This document shows positions 1 to 6,077 of a stretch of 6,103 nucleotides of DNA, in pieces. The notes beneath the pieces were generated by a model, which was given only the letters and a program-made list of their open reading frames with translations, did no database searches and was not told the origin of the DNA. The translations under genes and the position numbers were made by a program. This DNA comes from Chloroflexota bacterium. GTDB taxonomy: Bacteria > Chloroflexota > Dehalococcoidia > SZUA-161 > SpSt-899. Every line of letters starts with the position of its first letter. The stretch's first letter is position 1. Location: assembly GCA_018725455.1 (NCBI GenBank), contig QLUN01000053.1:1-6103 (forward strand). The letters run 5' to 3'.

Positions 1-363
1 TGCCTGGCGCAGCGCGGCGATCATGCCCTCGCGTAGCGCACCCTTGGGATGCGCATAGATCGCCGCAATCTGCTGCGGGGACCAATAGCGATACAGCAGA
101 TGATTGCGGACGAACGCGTGCATCGCTGTCCCATCCTGAAGTTTGCATCGGCGTCCGCATGACCTTCGTCGATCACGATAGGCCGCGCCCGATGCCGTGG
201 CGTTGTATTGGCCACCGTCGCCGCTGCGACGTAGCTCACGCGAGAGCGTCGAGGGCGAGCGACACAGCATCCGCGCAATGGCTGCGTTGGAACTTCCGCG
301 AAGCCGCTCGGCCATGATCAGACCGCGCTCCTCGGCTGAGAGGTGGATATATATCTTGGGCAT
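1..363 (-). CDS. IS30-family transposase, N-terminal 121 residues (partial; probable internal deletion)
   Basis: The reverse strand is open from an ATG at 363 to the window edge, and a TAG lies in frame two codons upstream of that ATG, so the start is well defined. Residues 8-47 form the DNA-binding helix-turn-helix typical of IS30 transposases (LSAEERGLIMAERLRG, then IARMLCRSPSTLSREL at 29-44), followed by an Arg-rich stretch (63-72) and the WSPQQIA motif at 94-100. These match the family pattern LSxxERxxI...RSPSTxSREL...WSPEQI. The DDE catalytic domain would lie to the left, outside the window. Oddity: relatives carry roughly 24 residues with a conserved S-H/P-E-T-I-Y motif between WSPxQI and the following aromatic-rich helix; here A101 runs straight into IYAHPKGAL. 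This looks like an in-frame deletion, and such a protein is probably not functional. An AAGG stretch 7-8 nt before the ATG could serve as ribosome binding site. Confidence 0.82.
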   Translation of the reverse strand, partial: MPKIYIHLSAEERGLIMAERLRGSSNAAIARMLCRSPSTLSRELRRSGDGGQYNATASGAAYRDRRRSCGRRCKLQDGTAMHAFVRNHLLYRYWSPQQIAAIYAHPKGALREGMIAALRQA

Positions 364-385
364 ACCCTAACCTTGGGGTCTGGGC

Positions 386-412
386 GTTGCACTTGGAGCT
401 TGAGGCTAGCAA
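386..412 (-). repeat. Candidate terminal inverted repeat of the IS30 element
   Basis: The stretch GTTGCACTTGGAGCTTGAGG lies upstream of the transposase start, at the distance where IS30-family elements have their terminal repeat. The assignment rests on position and general resemblance only. The partner repeat is outside the window, so the exact end and length cannot be fixed. Confidence 0.35.
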
Positions 413-500
413 GTTGCGATCCACGTCGAAGCGTAATCACGCCGACACATCCACGCACTAGGGTGAGTATCCCATAGGCACCTCATCCGGGCTTGGGAAG

Positions 501-1013
501 ATGAAGTGGCAGGTGCTAGGAGTCGAGACGCGATTTTCGGTTTTTGTGTTGGCGGTTGCCGTATCCGCTAGGCATGAGGCGTACGTCAATGCAAGCCATT
601 TTAGACTCGCCGGGCAGGGACAGAAAAGATGCCGCAGAGTTCCTAGAGATCATTGTCACTGGCTCGCGCATCGCCAGGAAACTTTCGACTTTAACCGCAT
701 CGTCGGCGACGCTGTCCGCGCAGAAACTCTGTCCGACGAAGCCCACTTGAGAATTCTGCTGAACACGCGGTCTAGTTAATCGCTGCGCCGACGCTCCGAT
801 CAAACAACCCTGAAACCGCCCCGGAACCCGACCCTTGTGAATGGCTGCCGCGACATCTACTTCAGCGAAGTCAATTCACTGACATCAATCAATACTATCC
901 TCTCGGCACCGCTCGAGAGCGTTGAGACTGTTACCGGCGGATCATTGGTCTTTAATTTTCGTTCCGGCGTGATCGCGGCCATAATGAATTTTATCAATCT
1001 AGGTCGCGGGTAA
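501..1013 (+). pseudogene. Remnant of a TonB-dependent outer-membrane receptor (signal peptide and plug only)
   Basis: Pieces of a receptor N-terminus occur in the correct order over about 510 nt. From the ATG at 501, one frame reads a basic residue then a hydrophobic run (FSVFVLAVAVSA), like a signal peptide. The TonB box EIIVTGSRI is at 646-672, followed by LTASSATLSAQKL, in the frame one base later (codons starting at 544, 547 and so on); that frame stops at 748-750. The next plug piece, ILLNT at 753-767, is back in the first frame and is soon cut by TAA at 777-779. Beyond the stop, the same frame continues with NPTLVNGCRDI (825-857), LESVETVTGGS (912-944) and GVIAAIMNFI (966-995), and ends at TAA 1011-1013. 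In intact members these correspond to RTLVLVNGRR, IERVEVVTGGxSAVYGSD and AGVVNFI. The segment normally reading VDLRGLG is missing before NPTLVNG, the YGSD part is shortened, and the entire beta-barrel is absent. Two frame changes, a nonsense codon and the lost barrel make a working receptor impossible. The receptor class differs from that of the intact gene at 3166. Confidence 0.75.
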
Positions 1014-1017
1014 TTTA

Positions 1018-2613
1018 ATGCTCCTGCCACCGCGATGGCTGCCTCAGCTACAGCCTATTTGTTCGCTCATTCCACACGTTTGCGCTCTGTTAGCTGTGAT
1101 TGCGCTTACGGCCTGTTCAACATCGGACTTCGAGCTTGGCCACGGAGCGTTGCGCGATTCGCTGCCTTTGGGGCGAGGGGATCTCGTAGAGGCTCACGAG
1201 ACGACCGTGGTTGCGCCAGGAGTAACTCTGCAAACAATTCGCCGCTTCTCGAAATCGAAGCCAGTGAGCAGCTGGACACTGAGATCGCCACCATTACTGT
1301 CCGAAACCGATTTTTCCGAACTCAAAAATTGCCTTACCACCCGTACCAGTGCGCTCGTAACGTTCGACCGATATGCATACCCGGGTCAGCCCGATCTTAC
1401 TTATCGCATCATCAACGGCAGCATTTTTCCATCCTTGGAAGCCGCTGTTTCAGATGTGTCCTACCCTGCCTTCAAGGCTTGTGGTTTCAAACCGCAAGAC
1501 ATCGGCCTGACGCCCCGTTCCGATAACGGCCCATGGCAAATTAATGTCCTAGAAATCGATCCCTCGCTGTTCGCTGGCCGTATTGCCGTCAAACTAGCTA
1601 ATGATGTGCTCGCCGGACTGGAGCCCGTGCAGGCCATCGCCGAGCGCGCGCGGGCGATCGCAGCTGTAAATGCCAGCTTTTTTGTCATGCATGAGGCAGA
1701 TGGAATCGTCGGCGACGTTGCCGGTCTTACCGTGGTCGGAGGCCGGATTATCAGCGAGCCTTTGAACGGTCGCGCTATTCTTGTGCTCGCGAACAAACCA
1801 AAGGTCTCGGGTCGCATCGCCGACATGAACGCTGAAGTGCGTTTGCTGCTTCCAGACGGAACCAAGCTTGTTGTTGACGGGATCAACAGAATGCCTGGTC
1901 TTACGCGAAATTGTGGAAACGCCGGCGACGTGCCGACATCTATGGCTGTACATGATGCCACCTGCAGCGATAGCGGCGAGATTATCATTCTCGAGTCAAT
2001 GGCAGGCTTCGCGCTAGATTCGAACCTTCCTTTCCGAGTATTTGTAAACTACCTAGGCCTCGTGTCCGCCGCAATTCCCGAAGATTGGGCTGCACAAGGC
2101 GGATTTGTCATTGCCGCGACGGGCGACCGTGCATCTGAGCTCGCCCATGTTTTGACGCCGGGCACATCGACTCGGATCCTTAACGAATTCGGCGACGGAG
2201 GAACAGATGTGTTCGCTGTCAATGGCGCCCCCCTGCTCCTAAGAGGCAGTGAAAATATCGACCGCGCGCACATTGAAGGATGGCCCCTTGATCTTGGAAC
2301 CTCTTCAGCACGCGCAGATGAAATCCACCGGTGGATCAACCTTCGGGCCCCTAGAACCGCTGTGGGCATTCGCGGCGACGGACGTCTCCTATTGGTGACG
2401 ATCGATGGCCGGCAAAAAAAAGTAAGCGTTGGCGCGACCATCTCAGAGCTGCGTTCGGTTATGCGCGCCCTTGGTGCCGAAGACGCGCTCAATCTAGATG
2501 GCGGTGGCTCCTCAACCATGATCGTCAATGGACGTATCGTAAACAGTCCATCTGATCCGTCAGGACCCCGGCCAGTGGCGGATGCGATCATTCTTTATGA
2601 TGATGCGAATTGA
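1018..2613 (+). CDS. Predicted lipoprotein with phosphodiester glycosidase (NAGPA, PF09992) domain
   Basis: The product is 531 residues. Residues 1-33 form a lipoprotein signal peptide: an Arg near the start, a hydrophobic stretch, and the lipobox L-T-A-C with lipidated Cys33. Ser follows the Cys and there is no Asp at +2, which in enterobacterial rules favours the outer membrane. The C-terminal half matches the family of human 'uncovering enzyme', N-acetylglucosamine-1-phosphodiester alpha-N-acetylglucosaminidase: VNASFF at 217-222 (family pattern x-N-G/A-x-F-F), RTAVGIRGDGRLLLVTIDGR at 446-465, and LNLDGGGSSTM at 491-501 followed by a PVADAIIL end. Such enzymes hydrolyse a sugar-1-phosphodiester bond; the substrate here is unknown. 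Residues about 45-205 match nothing I recognise, and the stretch between VNASFF and RTAVGI is long. The ATG at 1018 is chosen because no other start leaves a full signal peptide. Its ribosome binding site is weak (GGG at 1008-1010). It follows the stop of the receptor remnant by 4 nt, as if once in one operon. An A8 run at 2414-2421 lies inside the catalytic half. Confidence 0.85.
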   Translation: MLLPPRWLPQLQPICSLIPHVCALLAVIALTACSTSDFELGHGALRDSLPLGRGDLVEAHETTVVAPGVTLQTIRRFSKSKPVSSWTLRSPPLLSETDFSELKNCLTTRTSALVTFDRYAYPGQPDLTYRIINGSIFPSLEAAVSDVSYPAFKACGFKPQDIGLTPRSDNGPWQINVLEIDPSLFAGRIAVKLANDVLAGLEPVQAIAERARAIAAVNASFFVMHEADGIVGDVAGLTVVGGRIISEPLNGRAILVLANKPKVSGRIADMNAEVRLLLPDGTKLVVDGINRMPGLTRNCGNAGDVPTSMAVHDATCSDSGEIIILESMAGFALDSNLPFRVFVNYLGLVSAAIPEDWAAQGGFVIAATGDRASELAHVLTPGTSTRILNEFGDGGTDVFAVNGAPLLLRGSENIDRAHIEGWPLDLGTSSARADEIHRWINLRAPRTAVGIRGDGRLLLVTIDGRQKKVSVGATISELRSVMRALGAEDALNLDGGGSSTMIVNGRIVNSPSDPSGPRPVADAIILYDDAN

Positions 2614-2874
2614 CCAGAATGAACCTTCAGCGGCCTTCCGACGTAATCAAAGTGACGTACACGCTAACTACACTCAGTAGTGTCGGAGTAGAAACCGAGA
2701 AGATAAATAGAATGCCCGCTGCCCGATCAGCAGATCTATCAGTAGAATGTCAAGTACATTGATATCGTACATCTCATCGTTGTCGATATGGAGCGCGCAG
2801 ATCGTGCAGGGTAAGCAACATAATCGCAGTCTTGGTTAATCAAAATGGAGCCGAATCGAACTGCAACCAAGCAC

Positions 2875-2896
2875 AGGTTGATGTGGTTTGCAACCT
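2875..2896. repeat. Inverted repeat AGGTTG-N10-CAACCT, possible operator
   Basis: Both 6-nt arms match perfectly around a 10-nt spacer. The spacing gives a half-site distance of 16 nt centre to centre, usable by a dimeric regulator. It lies about 115 nt upstream of the promoter candidate, a position more typical of an activator than a repressor. A short repeat like this can also arise by chance. Confidence 0.25.
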
Positions 2897-2984
2897 ACGC
2901 ATAAGCCGGATGAGAGAAATATGCACAGACTGCAAAAGTATCATCAATGGGTGTCTTCGTCGAGGTGATTTAGATCGAATGCTA

Positions 2985-3008
2985 CCTGCGCCACTATTTG
3001 GTGGCAGG
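2985..3008 (+). repeat. Bulged hairpin just upstream of the promoter candidate
   Basis: CCTG (2985-2988) pairs with CAGG (3005-3008) and CCAC (2991-2994) pairs with GTGG (3001-3004), leaving a two-base CG bulge and a six-base loop TATTTG. No T-run follows, so it is not an ordinary Rho-independent terminator. It ends 3 nt before the proposed -35 box, so a DNA-level role as a protein binding site is possible. Confidence 0.25.
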
Positions 3009-3011
3009 CCG

Positions 3012-3041
3012 TTGAAAAGAAAGTGATCCGGGCGCTATAGA
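3012..3041 (+). promoter_or_regulatory. Candidate sigma-70 type promoter for the receptor gene
   Basis: A -35 like TTGAAA (3012-3017) and a -10 like TATAGA (3036-3041) are separated by 18 nt. Each box differs by one base from TTGACA or TATAAT respectively, apart from a second mismatch in the -10. Transcription would begin near 3048, giving a leader of about 118 nt before the ATG at 3166. This is the best-spaced pair I found in the gap. Confidence 0.35.
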
Positions 3042-3062
3042 ACTACACTGCATATCAATATC

Positions 3063-3081
3063 GTTAATCGGCTAAATTAAC
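3063..3081. promoter_or_regulatory. Palindrome GTTAAT-N7-ATTAAC, candidate operator in the receptor leader
   Basis: The two 6-nt arms are exact reverse complements around a 7-nt spacer (CGGCTAA), making a 19-bp dyad. If the upstream promoter candidate is correct, the site covers about +15 to +33 of the transcript, a usual place for a repressor to block transcription. No regulator gene is in the window, so the protein that would bind cannot be named. Confidence 0.35.
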
Positions 3082-3154
3082 TCTCGAGAAAAAAACGTCT
3101 ATTTTCCCCTAACAGGTCATGGGGTCAAGTTGGCTTTTTCATATAAACATACAA

Positions 3155-3160
3155 AAAGGT
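3155..3160 (+). promoter_or_regulatory. Ribosome binding site that fixes the receptor start at 3166
   Basis: AAAGGT lies 5-6 nt before the ATG at 3166, whereas the in-frame TTG at 3130 has no comparable site. Starting at the ATG also gives a normal signal peptide, while the TTG start would add 12 mostly polar and basic residues in front of it. Confidence 0.65.
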
Positions 3161-3165
3161 CCTCC

Positions 3166-6018
3166 ATGAACAACCTAATTCGCGACCTGACAAGATCGAC
3201 TTTCTTGGCGAGTGCATCGATTGCGCTTTTGGCGTCGGGTCATAGTTACGCTCAAGCCGCCGATTCTGTTGATGATGCCGATACGGCGGAAATAAAAGCC
3301 GCCGAGCTGGACGTCATAGCCACCGATGCGGCTGAAGAGGAAGTTGCTACGCTGGACGCCGTGATCGTTACTGGTGTTCGAGGAAGCATCATCGACTCAA
3401 TCGAACAGAAAAGACTGGCTGCTGGCTTTATCGATGCTATCTCGGCCGAGGATCTTGGCAGGTTCCCAGATTTGAACATTTCCGAAGCTCTCCAGCGCGT
3501 TCCGGGTGTTACGCTGTTTCGCAACAACACTGGTGATGGCCAATCGATCAACTTGCGTGGATTGGGCCCGGAGTTCACTCGGGTCGTTATCAACGAACTA
3601 ACCGGAACCAACAATGGGACTTCCGGGCGTTTCGGGGGCGACTTCGGTTCCGTTGGCGGCGGTTTCAACTTCGAGATCCTGGCTTCGGAGCTCTTCGACA
3701 ACGTCGTGGTGAAGAAGACGCCGACAGCTGGCGATACGGAGGGCGGCCTCGCAGGTATTATTTCTCTCACAACCCCTAAGGCCTTTGACCGGGAAGGCTT
3801 CAATCTTTCTACTTCTGCTCAGGCGCAGACCAGCGAAACCGCTGAAAAGACCACGCCGCGCGCTGCTTTAGTGATGAGCCAGAATTGGGATGACAAGCTG
3901 GGGATTACCGCATCGATCGCATACTCGGACGCAGCGTTCAAATCCGACAGCAATGGTGGTATTAGCGCGCGCCCTCTAATGGCTGCGGCGACCCCTGCCC
4001 TTCGGGCAAATGCGACACCTGCACAACTGAGTGCACTTGTGCCTCAGACCATAAACTATCAGGTCGATGTTGAAGATCGTCGAACGCTAGGTTTGACAGG
4101 AGGCATCCAGTATCGTCCTAACGACCTGCTCGAATTCACGATTGATGGTATTTATGCCGAGATTGACTCCGAACGCTTCTTCACCCGGGCCGATGCGCCG
4201 CCGGAAAGCGGCATTCTGTCGATTGGGAACGATAGCATCGTAGGTGGCGTTCTGACATCAGGAACCCTCGGTACGGTTCAACAGCGAATTGCGTCTAATG
4301 ATCTGTCAGGCACGGAAAAATTTAACCAAATCTCTACGAAAATAGACATAACTCCCAATGATCGTTGGCAGATCACGCCTATGCTAGGTTATTCGAGGCG
4401 CGAGACGGATCGTACCGGCCATTTGCTGTCCTTCGCCCGCGGTAACACCGCGACAGGCCTTCCAGCACGTTTTCCTGTTTCCTACCAGATCAACGGTCCT
4501 TTCATCGAATTCTCGACACCGGGCACGGATTATTCCGCCGCTTCCAATCCTGAAGAATTCTTCATCAACGTGTTCCTGCTTCGCCCAACGCAGGACAAGG
4601 ACGATGAACTTAGCGCCAAGCTTGACGTCACACGCCACTTCGACAATAGCGCTCTTTCTCGCGTCAATTTTGGTGCGCGCCTGTCTAGTAGAGAAATAGA
4701 TCGCAGGTCATTTGAGGCCCGAATCCAGAGTGCAACGGCGTCCACTGACCTACGCAGGCTGCCAACCCTAGGCGATGCGCTCGTCGTCAACCCATTCAAC
4801 ATCAATGGTGCACCGGCACGGTTTCCAAATACAATCATCACGGCTGATCCGCAGCGTATTCTCTCGCTTTATCTGCCGAATGGCTATAACTTCAGTAGCC
4901 ACTTTACGCCGATCACTGGTCCGCTCAGTAACGTCAACATTGATGGTGCGGCGATCAACGGTGCGGTGCTTCGGATCCTGCAGGCGAATGCGGCGACGCG
5001 GACATTCAACGGCACCGAGGATACTGTTGCACTCTATGCCGATTCAACTTTCGAGCTCGACAAGTTGCTTGTAAATGCCGGACTTCGTTACATCGATACC
5101 CGGCAGACGTCTTCGGGATACTCGGTTGGCAACAATATCTCCACAGCAAAGACGGTCGAAAACGACTATCAGAGATTTCTACCGACCATCACCGCACGGT
5201 ACAACGTCAATGGTGATTTGATTGTGCGCGGGGCCTACTCCAGGACTTTATCGCGACCAACGCTCTTTGACCTGCGAGTTGCTGAAACATTCAGCGGCAT
5301 TGACGCGAGCGGTGGCTCGGGTAGCGCAGGAAACCCGGCTTTGCAGCCCTTTACCTCTGACAACCTCGACGTCGGTGTGGAGTGGTACTTTGCGGAAGAG
5401 GGTCTCGTGGCGATCAACGCGTTCCACAAGTCTATTGATGGGCTGATCGTTTCTGGAACGGTCACTGAAAACAGGACGTTTGAGTCGCAGGTCACCCGGC
5501 TTGATGTTACTGCGCCGATTATCTTTCGAGTCCCCGTTAACGGGGATGAGTCCACGATCAACGGCATTGAACTTCTGGCTCAGTCACGGTTCAATTTTCT
5601 GCCTGGCCCGCTGTCGAACATGGGCGGCATCTTCAACTACACGTTCGCTTCAAGCGACGCCGCATTTGAGGAGGGCGATGATGCAGCAATCTCGCACGGC
5701 TTGCCGGGCCTCTCGAGAAACAGTTTTAACGTCATTCTTTACTATGATGACGGAAAGCTCGACGCCCGCCTGTCTTATGCGTGGCGGGAGCGGTTCACCC
5801 AAAGCCTTGCGGGTTCCTTCGGTGTGCCGGAGTTCCAACAGGACTATGGTCAGCTTGATCTTTCCGCAAACTATTCGATTACTGATAATTTAACCATGCA
5901 GTTTCAAGTGCTTAATCTTACAAGTGAGCGACTGGAAATTGTATCTGTGCAGAATATTCCGCACACCACAACGCAGCTCGACCGGCGATGGTTTTTGGGT
6001 GCACGCTACCAATTCTGA
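3166..6018 (+). CDS. TonB-dependent outer-membrane receptor, Xanthomonas/Caulobacter type (TIGR01782-like)
   Basis: The 950-residue product is an outer-membrane transporter that uses TonB-ExbBD energy to bring a ligand into the periplasm. Residues 1-31 form a signal peptide (Arg6, Arg10, hydrophobic 12-24, likely cleavage at AQA-A). A short acidic linker (32-60) leads to the TonB box DAVIVTG at 64-70. The plug spans about 74-206: DLGRFPDLNISEALQRVPGV ending at 115, INLRGLGPEFTRVVIN at 128-143, and FNFEILASELFDNVVVKKT at 167-185, ending in a GGLAGIISLTTPKAF segment. These are the signatures of the Xanthomonas/Caulobacter receptor class, several members of which import plant or algal oligosaccharides; the ligand here is unknown. 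The barrel fills about 215-950, with the conserved AYSRTLSRP at 690-698 and GNPALQPFTSDNLDVGVEWY from 722, and ends in WFLGARYQF with C-terminal Phe as needed for outer-membrane insertion. The linker is too short for an N-terminal sigma-regulator signalling domain. The frame is intact and the length is normal for the class. The first ATG with a good ribosome binding site was used in preference to a TTG at 3130. Confidence 0.95.
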   Translation: MNNLIRDLTRSTFLASASIALLASGHSYAQAADSVDDADTAEIKAAELDVIATDAAEEEVATLDAVIVTGVRGSIIDSIEQKRLAAGFIDAISAEDLGRFPDLNISEALQRVPGVTLFRNNTGDGQSINLRGLGPEFTRVVINELTGTNNGTSGRFGGDFGSVGGGFNFEILASELFDNVVVKKTPTAGDTEGGLAGIISLTTPKAFDREGFNLSTSAQAQTSETAEKTTPRAALVMSQNWDDKLGITASIAYSDAAFKSDSNGGISARPLMAAATPALRANATPAQLSALVPQTINYQVDVEDRRTLGLTGGIQYRPNDLLEFTIDGIYAEIDSERFFTRADAPPESGILSIGNDSIVGGVLTSGTLGTVQQRIASNDLSGTEKFNQISTKIDITPNDRWQITPMLGYSRRETDRTGHLLSFARGNTATGLPARFPVSYQINGPFIEFSTPGTDYSAASNPEEFFINVFLLRPTQDKDDELSAKLDVTRHFDNSALSRVNFGARLSSREIDRRSFEARIQSATASTDLRRLPTLGDALVVNPFNINGAPARFPNTIITADPQRILSLYLPNGYNFSSHFTPITGPLSNVNIDGAAINGAVLRILQANAATRTFNGTEDTVALYADSTFELDKLLVNAGLRYIDTRQTSSGYSVGNNISTAKTVENDYQRFLPTITARYNVNGDLIVRGAYSRTLSRPTLFDLRVAETFSGIDASGGSGSAGNPALQPFTSDNLDVGVEWYFAEEGLVAINAFHKSIDGLIVSGTVTENRTFESQVTRLDVTAPIIFRVPVNGDESTINGIELLAQSRFNFLPGPLSNMGGIFNYTFASSDAAFEEGDDAAISHGLPGLSRNSFNVILYYDDGKLDARLSYAWRERFTQSLAGSFGVPEFQQDYGQLDLSANYSITDNLTMQFQVLNLTSERLEIVSVQNIPHTTTQLDRRWFLGARYQF

Positions 6019-6059
6019 TTTGCTGGCCGACCTGTTACAAACCCGGTTACGCAGTTGAT

Positions 6060-6077
6060 TTGACAGACCCGATGTCA
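6060..6077. promoter_or_regulatory. Spaced palindrome TGACA-N7-TGTCA downstream of the receptor gene
   Basis: TGACA (6061-6065) and TGTCA (6073-6077) are exact reverse complements around GACCCGA. With the preceding T the left arm also reads TTGACA, a perfect -35 box, but no acceptable -10 follows at 16-18 nt. The site may control a gene to the right of the window. No terminator hairpin with a T-run was found between 6019 and 6103. Confidence 0.25.

Larger units (their letters stand above)
1..412 (-). mobile_element. End of an IS30-family insertion sequence (5' end of the element, cut by window edge)
   Basis: The element is recognised from its leftward transposase gene, which occupies bases 1-363 and continues beyond the window. 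Upstream of the transposase start lies about 50 nt of non-coding sequence that ends in a TTGCACTTGGAGCTTGAGG-type stretch (about 386-412), which I take to be the terminal inverted repeat. The outer boundary is approximate because the opposite end and the target-site duplication are not in view. The element ends about 90 nt before the first recognisable codon of the decayed receptor gene at 501, so it sits in or near that gene's old promoter region. Whether insertion caused or followed the decay cannot be read from this sequence. Confidence 0.7.
2614..3165. other. Gene-free region of 552 nt upstream of the intact receptor gene
   Basis: No convincing coding sequence was found on either strand. 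A 64-codon frame from a TTG at 2832 to 3026 has no ribosome binding site and an unremarkable product. Near its left side ACACT-CAGT-AGTGT (2670-2683) can form a 5-bp hairpin, but no T-run follows, so it is not a clear terminator for the glycosidase gene. Further right are a perfect inverted repeat AGGTTG-N10-CAACCT (2875-2896), a bulged hairpin at 2985-3008, a promoter candidate (3012-3041), a palindrome (3063-3081) and the ribosome binding site of the receptor gene. The length and the density of small dyads suggest a regulatory leader rather than a simple intergenic gap. Confidence 0.6.

Noticed and set aside
21..424. Short reverse-strand frames at 21-278 and 236-424
   Set aside because: They lie in other frames over the IS30 transposase, which explains the sequence much better.
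516..803. 95-codon reverse-strand frame over the receptor remnant
   Set aside because: The plus strand carries ordered receptor motifs here, while the reverse product has nothing recognisable.
1461..2591. Long reverse-strand frames at 1461-1988, 1594-1953 and 2049-2591
   Set aside because: They are antisense to the glycosidase gene, rich in Ser, Pro and Arg, and contain no domain; typical shadows.
2667..2683. Hairpin after the glycosidase gene as a Rho-independent terminator
   Set aside because: The stem is only 5 bp, two alternative pairings compete, and no run of T follows.
2832..3026. 64-codon frame on the plus strand starting with TTG in the gap before the receptor gene
   Set aside because: It has no ribosome binding site, a rare start codon, no recognisable domain and no coding neighbour to suggest an operon.
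3106..3124. CCCC-N11-GGGG pairing just before the receptor gene as a riboswitch or attenuator element
   Set aside because: Only four base pairs with a large loop and no companion stems or known riboswitch core.
3252..3803. 183-codon reverse-strand frame over the receptor plug
   Set aside because: It is antisense to conserved receptor motifs and its low-complexity Ser/Pro/Ala product has no domain.
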